From Akkermansia muciniphila (GTDB lineage: Bacteria > Verrucomicrobiota > Verrucomicrobiia > Verrucomicrobiales > Akkermansiaceae): 64,000 bases of DNA. The notes beneath the pieces were generated by a model that was not told the DNA's origin, searched no databases, and saw only the letters and a list, made by a program, of their open reading frames with translations. The stretch spans positions 2,542,001 to 2,606,000 of the forward strand of contig NZ_CP156688.1 in assembly GCF_040616545.1 (NCBI RefSeq). Reading direction: 5' to 3'. Shown piece by piece: positions 27,877 to 36,887 of the stretch. A program made the position numbers and the translations under genes. Numbering within the stretch: the stretch's first letter is position 1; each line of letters starts with the position of its first letter.

Positions 27877-30800
27877 ATGTATATAGATTTATTTTTAAAA
27901 AAGCATTCTAATGAAACAGAAGAAATTATTTCATTTAATGATGCACTTCAAGAAAGCAGAATCATAGTCATTCTTGGAGCTCCTGGAAGTGGGAAAACAT
28001 CTCTCTTGAAAAAATATTATCAAGATCATTCCTCAAGAACAAAGTTTATAGAGATAAAATCTTTTTTAAAATTTCCAATAGCTATGGAAGATTGTACTGA
28101 AATAGTATTATTGGATGGTTTGGATGAAAGTAGATGTTTCGAAAAAGATGAAATATTTCTGATGGTAGAACTTGCCCATAGGATACAAGAACTGCCAGAT
28201 ACAATCAAAGTGGTCATAACCTGTCGAGAAATGGACTGGTATGGAGAAAGTGATATTCAAGCATTAAAAGATGTAGTCGGAAACATTGCAAAAGTTTATA
28301 AAATTCAGCCGATGAATGAGTTACAACAGAAAGAATTGGCTGAATTACATAGAGTTGATAATATTGAAGTATTCATGAGGAAATTTTCAAGTCATGGTTT
28401 TTTGAGCAATCCTCAGATGTTTACAATGTTAGTGCAGCTGTATAAAAATAATCCTGAGAAAAATTTTGATGCCAAATCTGAACTCTACAAGGACTTTATT
28501 ATTACCGCGCGCGAACATAATAGTTCGCATAATCGTAGAAGGGAATACAGACTTGAACCTGATGAAATGCTGAAATATGTAGGATATATTGCGTTTTTCT
28601 ATATGTTTTCGGATGTCGGAGAACTGGGAGGAGATTTCTTGGACAAAATATGTGACACTTCCAATGGTTATCCTAAAGAGAAATTAGAAGCAACTCTTAG
28701 AACAGCATTGTTTGCAGAACATCACTTTATCCACAGAACCATTGCCGAATTTGCAGCAGCAATGTTCATTCAGAAGTATAAATTGTCAGAAAGTTGTCCA
28801 TTATCATTTTTGCGTGTTAAAAATATGTTTGCATATAAGGGCAAGGTAGCGACAGAATTAAGAGGTACCTATGCATGGTTGTGTTCTTTGTCGCGGAATA
28901 ATGAATTCATTAAAATAGACCCTTATTATCAATTAGTTTACGGTGATCCATCGCTGTTTAATGATCAACAAAAAAGAGAGATTCTTCTGGAGATTAAAAA
29001 ATATTCATTGGATAATCCATATTTCTGGAATTTCAACAGAACAGAATTTCTTTCCGATATTTATGATTCTGAATTTGATGATTTTTTTATTGATGAACTA
29101 GAAGAAGCATTACGATTGGATAACCATTATGTGTATTTGATTACCCGTATTGTCGTATCCAATACATCATTGAGTGCTAAAATGATTGATTTTTTGAAAA
29201 AGAAAATAGTAGCAAAAGGTATTTCTCCTTACTATAAAACTGAAATGCTTGAAGGCGTTTCTAAAGACAAGGTGTTTTTAACAAAAGTACTTGATTTAAT
29301 CAAAAATAGGAAGATAGAGGATGGGGATAATACTTTAAAAGATAAATTATTGGAATTACTGTACCCTGATCATCTCTCATTGGAGAAAGTTGTTGAATAC
29401 CTGATGATGTATCAGGAATCAAGTATGGGAGGGCATGGAGATTTTTTATTCCGAACTCGATATGAACATAAATTTGAATTGATAGATCGGATTTATCAAC
29501 TGAGTAAATGCAAATCAGGTATGGAAGTACCTAAGATTGCTGAATTTTTTATAAAAGATTATTTTTATGAAACGATATTGAAATTTGAAGAAGGTTTATC
29601 TGCTTCTGAAATTTATAACATTCTAAAGCATTTTAAACAGTATTATCGGCCATATAAAGACCATCCCTTGGAACCTTTATTCACCATGGAGGAATTAGTT
29701 CAAAAAAATTTAGAAAAATTACAAAGATTGGCTGATGAATTATTTTCATTATACGTAGATGATATTTTGAAGAGTAATAGTGAAATTTGTAAAATTCATG
29801 AATTTCAATACCTATTTCCCATATGTATAGTAAGAAAGAAAAGCGAGATATTGTTTGAAAAAATGAATTTAAATTTCGATGCTGACATAAATCAGAAACT
29901 GTTTCAATTTGCATTTTGTGCGTTACCAAAAGAAAATCAATCTTCAGAAAATATAAAAGCAATTGCACAAAGATTTCAAATTGTAGATATATATGAAAAA
30001 CTCATATATCCTCCTGAAGAAGAATGGACGATCGAGTATGAGAAGAAAAAGGAAAAACGAAAAGAAAATGATAGAAATGTAATTATAAAGAATGATGAAT
30101 ATTTCAAAAATAGGAGTGACAATGATATTGTAAATGAACATCTTTTTTGGATTGCAGAATTTATTTTTTGTGAAAAAGCAATTCCTGTTTCTGAGCATAC
30201 ACAAAAACGATTAAAAGATATTATTAAAAATTTATATAATTCTGATAGAGTAAAAATTGATAACTTAGATATATATTCTTTGATAGAAGATAACCCAATA
30301 CATAGGGTTTATTATGTTTCATGCTCATTGAATACACATGAAGAACTTTCGAAATTGGATACTGAGATTCAAAAATACATTTACATCAACTGTATTTTAC
30401 ATTCTAATATATGCGGTATCATCAAAAATGATTTTGTGAAATATTTTAATGTAAAGAATTCTAAACTAGCAAAAGAATCACTGAAATATTTTTTAAAAAA
30501 TACAATTGCTAAGAAAGTTCCTAGCTTAAAAAATGTATTGTTGTCGTATTTTGAGAAAGAAATTGAAATTGAGCAGTTGAGAAAGATGGCTGTGGCGTGT
30601 AAGAGTAATGTAAATTATATTGTCGAGACATTTTTGCGTTTAATGGCTTTTCAATTAGATTTGAGAACTTTACAACAATTGGAGGAATGTGAACTGACAG
30701 ACGAGAATAAAAATAAAATTCGAACTCTGATTATTTTTCTAGAAGGTAAAAAAGAAGAATTTATTAAAAGCCATGCAATTATATTAAGTGAATTTTGTTC

Positions 30801-31611
30801 ACCGAGTAAATACAGTTTTCATTCTTTATCTTCGGATATGAAAGTAAGAGCTATAGACTATATGATCAGCTGTTTTAATACGCCTGAATCTATAGAATAT
30901 GTAAGTGGTTTACAATCAGCTAGAGATCTGTGTGCTACCTTCTTACGGAGGGATTGCTTCTATCTCTTAAATTTAGGAGAATTGCAAGAATTAAAAATCA
31001 GGCGGAGGAATGAAAATGATGTTTGGACACATCTAATAACAAATCGCATTAGTGAGTTGATCCAACAGGAAGCAGACAGTGTAAAAAATTCGATTCCTAT
31101 TGAAAATCTCAAAGAATTTATTATATCTGACACAATTTTATCAAAAGAGGATTTCTTTATAGACGTTTGTTGTAGATTGAATGAGTTGAAGAAAACGATA
31201 GAGGATAATCGTGATAATGATAAAGATGCTTTTTATAATCAGGATGGTTCTTCGAAAGATGAAGAATTCTGTAGAGACACTATTCTTCGTCGTTTGAAAG
31301 ATAGATATAGAAATGATCTTGATATGACCAAGGAAAGATATGAGGCCAATAATAGAGTGGACATTAATGTACGTTATAACGTAGAAAATTTTGAAATACA
31401 GATTGAATGTAAGAAAGATAGTAATAGAGAATTGTATACAAGTATTAAAAGTCAATTAATAGACAAGTATTTTTCTTCAAATGTACAACATGGAATTTAT
31501 TTAATATTTAATTTCCGTGGTCACGATTCCTTTTTAGAGAGGGTAAAAGATTCTGTTCCTATTGGTTATGAAAATAATATAGAAGTTATTTGTATTGATT
31601 TGGCTAAATGA
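27877..31611 (+). CDS. NACHT-like NTPase with C-terminal PD-(D/E)XK nuclease-like domain, putative defence protein
   Basis: 1244 residues. The N-terminus is a STAND/NACHT-type NTPase: Walker A GAPGSGKT (34-41), Walker B IVLLDGLDE (76-84) and the TCRE motif near 115-118, followed by a winged-helix-like region. The long middle (about 330-1100) is alpha-helical with no family recognised, as in sensor regions of STAND proteins. The C-terminus has RVDINVRY followed by FEIQIECKKDSNRELYTSIK (Asp1162, Glu1177, Lys1179), the D...ExK pattern of a restriction-endonuclease-like fold. The gene is about 33% GC, far below its neighbours, and begins 265 bp after tRNA-Ala, which suggests horizontal acquisition. 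No integrase is next to it. Antiviral function is inferred from the fold combination. Confidence 0.75.
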   Translation: MYIDLFLKKHSNETEEIISFNDALQESRIIVILGAPGSGKTSLLKKYYQDHSSRTKFIEIKSFLKFPIAMEDCTEIVLLDGLDESRCFEKDEIFLMVELAHRIQELPDTIKVVITCREMDWYGESDIQALKDVVGNIAKVYKIQPMNELQQKELAELHRVDNIEVFMRKFSSHGFLSNPQMFTMLVQLYKNNPEKNFDAKSELYKDFIITAREHNSSHNRRREYRLEPDEMLKYVGYIAFFYMFSDVGELGGDFLDKICDTSNGYPKEKLEATLRTALFAEHHFIHRTIAEFAAAMFIQKYKLSESCPLSFLRVKNMFAYKGKVATELRGTYAWLCSLSRNNEFIKIDPYYQLVYGDPSLFNDQQKREILLEIKKYSLDNPYFWNFNRTEFLSDIYDSEFDDFFIDELEEALRLDNHYVYLITRIVVSNTSLSAKMIDFLKKKIVAKGISPYYKTEMLEGVSKDKVFLTKVLDLIKNRKIEDGDNTLKDKLLELLYPDHLSLEKVVEYLMMYQESSMGGHGDFLFRTRYEHKFELIDRIYQLSKCKSGMEVPKIAEFFIKDYFYETILKFEEGLSASEIYNILKHFKQYYRPYKDHPLEPLFTMEELVQKNLEKLQRLADELFSLYVDDILKSNSEICKIHEFQYLFPICIVRKKSEILFEKMNLNFDADINQKLFQFAFCALPKENQSSENIKAIAQRFQIVDIYEKLIYPPEEEWTIEYEKKKEKRKENDRNVIIKNDEYFKNRSDNDIVNEHLFWIAEFIFCEKAIPVSEHTQKRLKDIIKNLYNSDRVKIDNLDIYSLIEDNPIHRVYYVSCSLNTHEELSKLDTEIQKYIYINCILHSNICGIIKNDFVKYFNVKNSKLAKESLKYFLKNTIAKKVPSLKNVLLSYFEKEIEIEQLRKMAVACKSNVNYIVETFLRLMAFQLDLRTLQQLEECELTDENKNKIRTLIIFLEGKKEEFIKSHAIILSEFCSPSKYSFHSLSSDMKVRAIDYMISCFNTPESIEYVSGLQSARDLCATFLRRDCFYLLNLGELQELKIRRRNENDVWTHLITNRISELIQQEADSVKNSIPIENLKEFIISDTILSKEDFFIDVCCRLNELKKTIEDNRDNDKDAFYNQDGSSKDEEFCRDTILRRLKDRYRNDLDMTKERYEANNRVDINVRYNVENFEIQIECKKDSNRELYTSIKSQLIDKYFSSNVQHGIYLIFNFRGHDSFLERVKDSVPIGYENNIEVICIDLAK

Positions 31612-31633
31612 ATTTTGTTTTAATCGTTTTTGA

Positions 31634-32071
31634 TTAATCATATTTTTCCCATGAACAAATGTCTCCCGGCATCACTTGGAAAAGTGGATGGGAAAGGATG
31701 GATGTGGTCTGTTGCAAAAGAGAATATTGGTGGGGAGACCTTTTCTTAAGTTTGTTCAGGAGATGGTGGAATTCGTATTCCAGTTGTTTATCCGGTAGGG
31801 GGAGGAGGGTAGGGTGGTGACACTCGCAGGGAGAAATTTTGCTTAAGTCAAAGTTGTAGCCCCGGCGGACGGATTCGTCATGGACGGCTTTCAGATAGGC
31901 GTCTATGGTCTGAATGGGGTTTTCCGTTTCCCGGAAGCGGATGAGCTGGGGATGGTGGATGTAGCCTTTTGTCTGGCCCAGCAGGACTTTCCGGGCTAGC
32001 AAGCCTTCCCGCCACAGGGCAATCAGGCCGATGGAGTCCAGATATGAAGGGTGGAGGGACCAGAGTCTCAT
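31634..32071 (-). CDS. Pyrimidine-dimer DNA glycosylase / endonuclease V-like
   Basis: 145 residues from Met 32071 (MRLWSLHPSYLDSIGLIALWREGLL, read in two parts), the start used across this family; 16 extra residues upstream are in frame but atypical. The pattern RLWSLHPxYLD, ALWREGLLARKVL, GQTKGYxxHPQLIRF and AYLKAV is that of the bacterial Pyr_excise family, related to T4 endonuclease V, which removes UV-induced pyrimidine dimers. The gene converges on the NACHT-like gene with only about 20 bp between stops, and a weak AT-rich dyad (TTAATC/GATTAA, 31620-31637) sits there. GC rises back to the genome norm in this gene, marking the right edge of the AT-rich island. Confidence 0.85.
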   Translation of the reverse strand: MRLWSLHPSYLDSIGLIALWREGLLARKVLLGQTKGYIHHPQLIRFRETENPIQTIDAYLKAVHDESVRRGYNFDLSKISPCECHHPTLLPLPDKQLEYEFHHLLNKLKKRSPHQYSLLQQTTSILSHPLFQVMPGDICSWEKYD

Positions 32072-32179
32072 GAACTCTTGGACTATGGATAGGGGGGCGC
32101 CGTTGATTTTCACTTTCACCGGACCGTGTTATTGGCAGGCCGGGAGCGTATCCGGATTTCCCGGAGTCCTGAATTATCC

Positions 32180-33601
32180 TCAGGCCAGGGAGATTTCTCC
32201 CTGGAGGTCTTCGGCATCCGGTTCCGGTAGTGCGGGTTCCCGGACGGGCGCCGCTGCCGCGGCGGGGGATTCCGCCGTTCTGGTGTTGATGGCTTCCAGG
32301 ATCAGTTCCACGGTGCGTTCCAGTCCGTAGTCGGACGTGTTGACGCACAGGTCGTAAAGACGGGCGTTGCCCAGCTCCTGCCCGGTGTAGTGCAGGCAGT
32401 GGGTGCGGCGGCGGGAGTCCATGGTGTCCATGGTTTTGGCTACGCGGGCAGGTTCCACTCCGTAGTTTTCCACGACGCGCTGCATGCGTACGGCCGGATC
32501 CGCATGCAGGAAGACGCTGAACAGGTTGGGCCTTCCTTTCAGGATGAAGTTGGCGCAGCGGCCCACAATGACGCAGGCCTGTGCAGCCGTGATGTCACGG
32601 ATGACTTTGCTCTGGGCCAGGAAGGTGGCGTCTTCCGGCGGCAGTTCTTCCGCCGTGTAGGCGTAGTTCTGCGCGTAGAGCTCGTGCAGGAAGCGGCTGG
32701 TGAGCTGTTGTTCATGCTTGCGGATGTAGTCCGGGGTGAGGCCGCTTTGGGCGGCGGTGAGGTATACCAGTTCCGAGTCGTAGAATGGGATTCCCAGTTT
32801 TTCCGCCAGCATTTTCCCGATGGCGTGGCCGCCGGAGCCGTATTCCCGGTCAATGGAAATGACCAGCGGAGCGTCCGGCGCGTAAGCGGCTGTCTGTGCC
32901 AGCGGAAGGAGTTCTTCCGCCGCTCCGGAGCGTGTCAGCCGTTCCAGCAGCCTGTCCGGCCAGAAGACGTGCCTGTTGAAGAAGCGGACGATCATTCCCA
33001 CCAGGACGGCCGCCACAATGGTTCCTTCCCGGATGCCCGTCAGTCCCGGAAGGAGCGTCAGGGAGCACGCCAGGCCAATGCAGACCAGCGTGCAGTCCAC
33101 ACTGGTTTTCACGGCTCCGAATTCCCATTTGAAGAGTTTGACGAAGGCCAGGCTCATTCCTTCCGCGGCCAGCAGAACGGCATCCGCCTTGACCTGGAGA
33201 AATACGCCGAAGCCGATGACCAGGCAGCTCAGCAGGCAGAGTACGGCGGACCACAGGTAGCCGTCCGGTTCCAGGGGAGCCATCAGCCACATGGAGAAGT
33301 CCGTCAACGCGCCGAAGAGGAATACCACGGGTATCTGGAGCAGATGCGCCGGGCGGAAGTTCCTTTTCAGCAGGGCCGCCTGCACGGCCACAAAGCTCAG
33401 GTGCATCAGGATGGTGACGGTACCCATCGTCAGCGGAAGAGCCAGGCTGAGCACATACGGCGTGCAGGAGATGGGGGAGACTCCCAGGTTGGCCTTGGCG
33501 GAGAGGGCAATGCCCAGGGACATGATGAAGAGCGCCACGATCAGGACGGAGCACCGCAGGATGTGTTCCCCAATGCTTCTCCGGACGTGATGATCTGCCA
33601 T
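32180..33601 (-). CDS. Fusion of YitT/YczE-like membrane domain and cytidylate kinase-like domain
   Basis: 473 residues from Met 33601 (MADHHVRRSIGEHIL). Residues 1-205 hold about six membrane segments of the YitT/YczE (DUF6198-like) type, beginning with GIALSAKANLGVSPISCTPY. Residues about 245-440 are a cytidylate-kinase-like domain: ISIDREYGSGGHAIGKMLAEKL is the P-loop region (quoted as two parts), and DSELVYLTAAQ and VIVGRCANFIL follow. The C-terminus is a Pro/Ala/Glu-rich tail. The kinase substrate is not known; the cytidylate-kinase-like family 2 is often unassigned. A single continuous frame joins the two, so it is a real fusion. Orientation puts the kinase in the cytosol. Confidence 0.8.
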   Translation of the reverse strand: MADHHVRRSIGEHILRCSVLIVALFIMSLGIALSAKANLGVSPISCTPYVLSLALPLTMGTVTILMHLSFVAVQAALLKRNFRPAHLLQIPVVFLFGALTDFSMWLMAPLEPDGYLWSAVLCLLSCLVIGFGVFLQVKADAVLLAAEGMSLAFVKLFKWEFGAVKTSVDCTLVCIGLACSLTLLPGLTGIREGTIVAAVLVGMIVRFFNRHVFWPDRLLERLTRSGAAEELLPLAQTAAYAPDAPLVISIDREYGSGGHAIGKMLAEKLGIPFYDSELVYLTAAQSGLTPDYIRKHEQQLTSRFLHELYAQNYAYTAEELPPEDATFLAQSKVIRDITAAQACVIVGRCANFILKGRPNLFSVFLHADPAVRMQRVVENYGVEPARVAKTMDTMDSRRRTHCLHYTGQELGNARLYDLCVNTSDYGLERTVELILEAINTRTAESPAAAAAPVREPALPEPDAEDLQGEISLA

Positions 33602-33757
33602 GGTGCCGGATGTTAGCCCCTCTGTCAGCGTCAAGTCAAGGGTTGAGGGGGAGGGAATGGCTTTTTCCCTTCCCTCGCGCGGGCGGGGAAGGGCCTCCCG
33701 GCCTTGTCAAAGGGCTCCGTTTTTCCTATGCTTGCGGGCAGATTCCGTTTCAAGCTT

Positions 33758-34258
33758 ATGTCCAAAAAGAAGGAGAGGGAGGTAAAGACGAACGCCATGC
33801 GCCTGTTGGATACCCTGCGGGTTCCCTACAGGCATTATTCGTATGAGTGCCATGAGTTCGTGGATGCCCGGCATACGGCGGAGGCTCTGGGGCTGCCGGC
33901 GGAAAAGATGTACAAGACGCTGGTGACGGAGGGCGCTCCCCGCCAGTATTACGTGTTTGTCATTCCCATTGGCGCGGAGCTTTCCCTGAAGAAGGCGGCG
34001 CGAGCCGCAGGCGCCAAGGCCGTTGCCATGCTTCCCGTGAAGGATATTACGGCGGTGACAGGGTATGTCCGCGGCGGCTGTACGGCCCTGGGGATGAAGA
34101 AGAAGTACCCCACGGTGATTGATTCCAGCGCGGAGGCTCTGCCGAAGATGGTGGTGAGCGGTGGCCGCCTGGGGTGCCAGATTGAACTGAATCCCGTGGA
34201 TTTATGCCGCGCGGCGGATGCTGTTTTTGCTGATGTGACGGAGGCTTCCGCTTCCTGA
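33758..34258 (+). CDS. YbaK/EbsC-family aminoacyl-tRNA deacylase
   Basis: Hydrolyses mischarged aminoacyl-tRNA, typically Cys-tRNA(Pro). 166 residues, starting at MSKKKEREVKTNAMRLLDTL; the longer upstream form is unlike the family. The YbaK signatures are present: TAEALGLPAEKMYKTLV, VFVIPIGAELSLKKAARAAG with the Lys of the active site, GYVRGGCTALGMKKKYPTVID (two parts) and the closing GRLGCQIELNP. It starts about 150 bp after the divergent membrane/kinase fusion gene and precedes the flavin-binding gene by 180 bp. Confidence 0.9.
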   Translation: MSKKKEREVKTNAMRLLDTLRVPYRHYSYECHEFVDARHTAEALGLPAEKMYKTLVTEGAPRQYYVFVIPIGAELSLKKAARAAGAKAVAMLPVKDITAVTGYVRGGCTALGMKKKYPTVIDSSAEALPKMVVSGGRLGCQIELNPVDLCRAADAVFADVTEASAS

Positions 34259-34438
34259 TGTTTTCCGGTGTTCCGGAAAAGCGGAAGAGCTGGGGTAAAA
34301 AGCTTTTCACGGAGGATTTTTTTCTATATCCCTGTTCCGGTCCGTTTCTCCGCTGCCATGGGCAGCCGGTCCGTTTCCTGTTCTTTTACAGGGCCGGATT
34401 CTGCGCTCTGCATGAGCGGAAGGGGAAAGGTTTCACTT

Positions 34439-34927
34439 ATGAGAAGAAAAGACAAGGAAGTAACCCGGCGGGAGGACCTGCTGGAGATGATCGCGCGGTT
34501 CAAGGTGTGCCGCCTGGGATTATGGGACGGCAGGGAGGTGTACATGGTGCCCCTGAACTTCGGTTATGAGGACCGGGCCGGTTCCCTGGAGCTGTTTTTC
34601 CACTGCGCCAGGGAAGGGCGGAAGCTGGATATCCTGCAATCCCGCCCGGCCGCTTCTTTTGAAATGGATGGGGACCATAGGCTGATAGAGGGGAAAAACC
34701 CATGCCTGTACAGTTATGCGTATGCCTGCGTGATGGGCCGGGGAACGGTGGAAATTCTTCAGGAGGACGGGGAAAAGATGCGTGCCTTGAGCCGCATTAT
34801 GCTGCAACAGACGGGGCGGGAAGCGGCTTTTACCCCCGCCATGGTCCGCGCCGTATGCGTCCTTCGCCTCCGGGTGGAGTCCATGAGCGGCAAGCTTCAA
34901 GCATGCCCGGAACCTCCTTCCGCCTGA
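34439..34927 (+). CDS. Pyridoxamine 5'-phosphate oxidase-like flavin-binding protein
   Basis: 162 residues from Met 34439 (MRRKDKEVTRREDLLEM). It has the split-barrel fold of the PPOX/NimA-like group (Pyridox_ox_2 type): IARFKVCRLGLWDGREVYMV, PLNFGYEDR, LELFFHCAREGRKLDIL and ASFEMDGDHRLIEG occur in the order seen there. Members bind FMN or haem; the substrate cannot be told from sequence. The next gene begins 5 bp after its stop and the two are probably co-transcribed. Confidence 0.8.
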   Translation: MRRKDKEVTRREDLLEMIARFKVCRLGLWDGREVYMVPLNFGYEDRAGSLELFFHCAREGRKLDILQSRPAASFEMDGDHRLIEGKNPCLYSYAYACVMGRGTVEILQEDGEKMRALSRIMLQQTGREAAFTPAMVRAVCVLRLRVESMSGKLQACPEPPSA

Positions 34928-34932
34928 TTTCC

Positions 34933-35646
34933 ATGTCCGGAGACGCCGCCCTGTTCATCCGCTGGAGCCTGCCGCATTGGATGGCGCTCGGCATCGTGGC
35001 GGCTGCTGCGGGCGCCCTTCTGTGGGGCTGCCGTCGGCTGCGGATGGAAAAACGCGTGCTCATCGGCAAAGTATTGGGCGCCGTTTTCCTGCTCACTTTT
35101 TTGATTGAGACCTTCGGGCGCATCGTCCGGGAGCACTGGGAACCCTGGCAGGACCGGCTTCCCCTGCATTTTTGCAGCCTGATGACGCTGGTCTGCTTCA
35201 TCGCCCTGTGGTACCGCAGGCCCTGGGCGTGTGCCGCCGCTTACTTCGGCGTGCTGGCCGCCAGCATCCAGGGGCTGATTACGCCCATGCTGTATGAGGG
35301 ATTCCCCTCCGGCGCCTTTTTTGCCTTCTTCGTGGGGCACGGCCTGCTGCTGGTTTCCGCGCTGTACATCCCCGTGGTGCTGCAATGGCGCGCACGCCCC
35401 TGGGACGACGTGAAAACGCTGGCCCTGTGCGACGCGTACCTGCTGCTGATCATTCCCGTGAATATCTGGCTGGGCACGAATTACGGGTTCACCCGGTACG
35501 CCCCTCCGGGAACCGTTCTGGAGTACTTCGGGCCTGAGCCGTGGTATTTCCTGACGCTTCAGGTTCCGGCGCTGACCGTGCTCCGGCTGTTGTACCTGAC
35601 GGTCCGCATCAGGAAAAAGCAGGGCCGCGCCGGAGGAGAAGACTGA
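34933..35646 (+). CDS. TIGR02206 (YwaF-like) integral membrane protein, copy 2
   Basis: 237 residues from Met 34933 (MSGDAALFIRWSL); an alternative Met at 34903 would overlap the preceding gene by 25 bp. About seven membrane segments. LPLHFCSLMTLVCFIALW, FFAFFVGHG and IWLGTNYGFTRYAPPGTV match the TIGR02206 family and copy 1 at 6239-6955. The two copies share the same length and motif spacing but are well diverged elsewhere, so the duplication is old or they were acquired separately. Function unknown. Confidence 0.78.
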   Translation: MSGDAALFIRWSLPHWMALGIVAAAAGALLWGCRRLRMEKRVLIGKVLGAVFLLTFLIETFGRIVREHWEPWQDRLPLHFCSLMTLVCFIALWYRRPWACAAAYFGVLAASIQGLITPMLYEGFPSGAFFAFFVGHGLLLVSALYIPVVLQWRARPWDDVKTLALCDAYLLLIIPVNIWLGTNYGFTRYAPPGTVLEYFGPEPWYFLTLQVPALTVLRLLYLTVRIRKKQGRAGGED

Positions 35647-35656
35647 GCGCCAGTTC

Positions 35657-36799
35657 CTATTTCAGCGTTTTCAGGTCTTCCTTCGTGAACAGGTGGATGT
35701 CCTTTTCACGGGCATGGCGTATTTTTTCCGCCCATTCCGCATCCGCCAGCAGAGCGCGTCCCACGGCAATGAGGTCAAACTCCCCGGCCTGCATCCGTTC
35801 CACCAGAGGTTCCAGGCTGGCGGCCTCCGCTTCCGGTCCGCCGTCAAAGGCGTTGGTGAAGTCTCCCTTGAGTCCCACGGAACCGACGGAGATGGTGGGC
35901 TTTCCGGTGAGCTTTTTGGTCCATCCGGCCAGGTTGAGGCGTGAGCCCGCAAACTCCGGTTCCCAGAACCGGCGCGTGGAGCAGTCAAAGATATCCACGC
36001 CTGCTTCCGTCAGGGGGGCCAGAAAGTCTTCCAGCTCCACGGGGGAATACGCCAGCTTGGCGTCGTAATGGCCCGTTTTCCATTGGGAGAACCGGAAGAT
36101 AATAGGGAACTGGCTGCCTACCGCCTTGCGTACGGCATGAATGATGCGGCTGGCAAAACGGGTACGGCCCACCAGGTCGCCGCCGTATTCGTCCGTGCGC
36201 CTGTTGGTCTCCTTCCAGAAAAACTGGTCAATCAGGTAGCCGTGCGCTCCATGCAGCTCCACGCCGTCAAAGCCCAGCCGTTTGGCGTCCGCCGCCGCCC
36301 GTGCAAAGGCGTCAATGACTTCCTCAATCTTGGCGATGCTCATGGGTTCCGCCGTTTGTTCCAGCGTGTTCACGTCTATTCCGGAGGGACCGATGGGCGG
36401 CAGTTCCGGGTTGGGCAGGTTGTCTCCCTTGAAGGGGCGGTCCATGCCCACGTGCCAGAGCTGGGGGACTATTTTGCAGTCCGTGGTGTGGACGGCTTCC
36501 AGCACCTTTTTCCATCCCCGCAGGGAGGCTCCGCCAAAGAAGTTGGGATAGTTGGAGGAGGGGGAGGCGCTGGGCTCGTCAATGAAGGTGCCTTCCGTAA
36601 TAATAAGGCCCACTTCATGCTTTGCCCGGCTCTTGTAATACTCAGCCACCTGGTCCGTGGGAACCCCGTTGGGAGAAAATCCCCGCGTCATGGCCGGAAG
36701 GACCAGGCGCGTCGGGGTGTTGAGCTTGCGTGAGTGGAAAGGCTGGAACAGGATTTCCATGTCCCTGATTTTAAGTTCGTCCTGTGCGTTCATGAGCAT
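35657..36799 (-). CDS. NADH:flavin oxidoreductase (Old Yellow Enzyme family)
   Basis: 380 residues forming one TIM barrel that binds FMN and reduces activated C=C bonds or related substrates. MEILFQPFHSRKLNTPTRLV and the following LPAMTRGF start the barrel; LWHVGMD, HGAHGYLIDQFFWKETNRRT (His/His pair and loop), DEYGG and RFIIHAVRKAVG-like segments fit OYE-family reductases. The C-terminus has GEFDLIAVGRALLAD, the phosphate-binding end. In-frame Met at 36793 (MNAQDELKIRD) is an equally good start. It converges on the TIGR02206 gene, 10 bp apart. Physiological substrate unknown. Confidence 0.9.
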   Translation of the reverse strand: MLMNAQDELKIRDMEILFQPFHSRKLNTPTRLVLPAMTRGFSPNGVPTDQVAEYYKSRAKHEVGLIITEGTFIDEPSASPSSNYPNFFGGASLRGWKKVLEAVHTTDCKIVPQLWHVGMDRPFKGDNLPNPELPPIGPSGIDVNTLEQTAEPMSIAKIEEVIDAFARAAADAKRLGFDGVELHGAHGYLIDQFFWKETNRRTDEYGGDLVGRTRFASRIIHAVRKAVGSQFPIIFRFSQWKTGHYDAKLAYSPVELEDFLAPLTEAGVDIFDCSTRRFWEPEFAGSRLNLAGWTKKLTGKPTISVGSVGLKGDFTNAFDGGPEAEAASLEPLVERMQAGEFDLIAVGRALLADAEWAEKIRHAREKDIHLFTKEDLKTLK

Positions 36800-36887
36800 A
36801 AAAAGGCGTTATTTCCTGACCTGGCCCGCGGGGCGGGCCGGGATGGTACAGGAATGAGACACTTTGCGGTTCCCTCCCGTTCATCCC

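Noticed and set aside
31612-32130. A copy of the tRNA-Ala 3' end as an attachment site at the right edge of the AT-rich island
   Set aside because: I found no match to the T-arm/acceptor sequence there, and no integrase; the island is not shown to be an integrated element.
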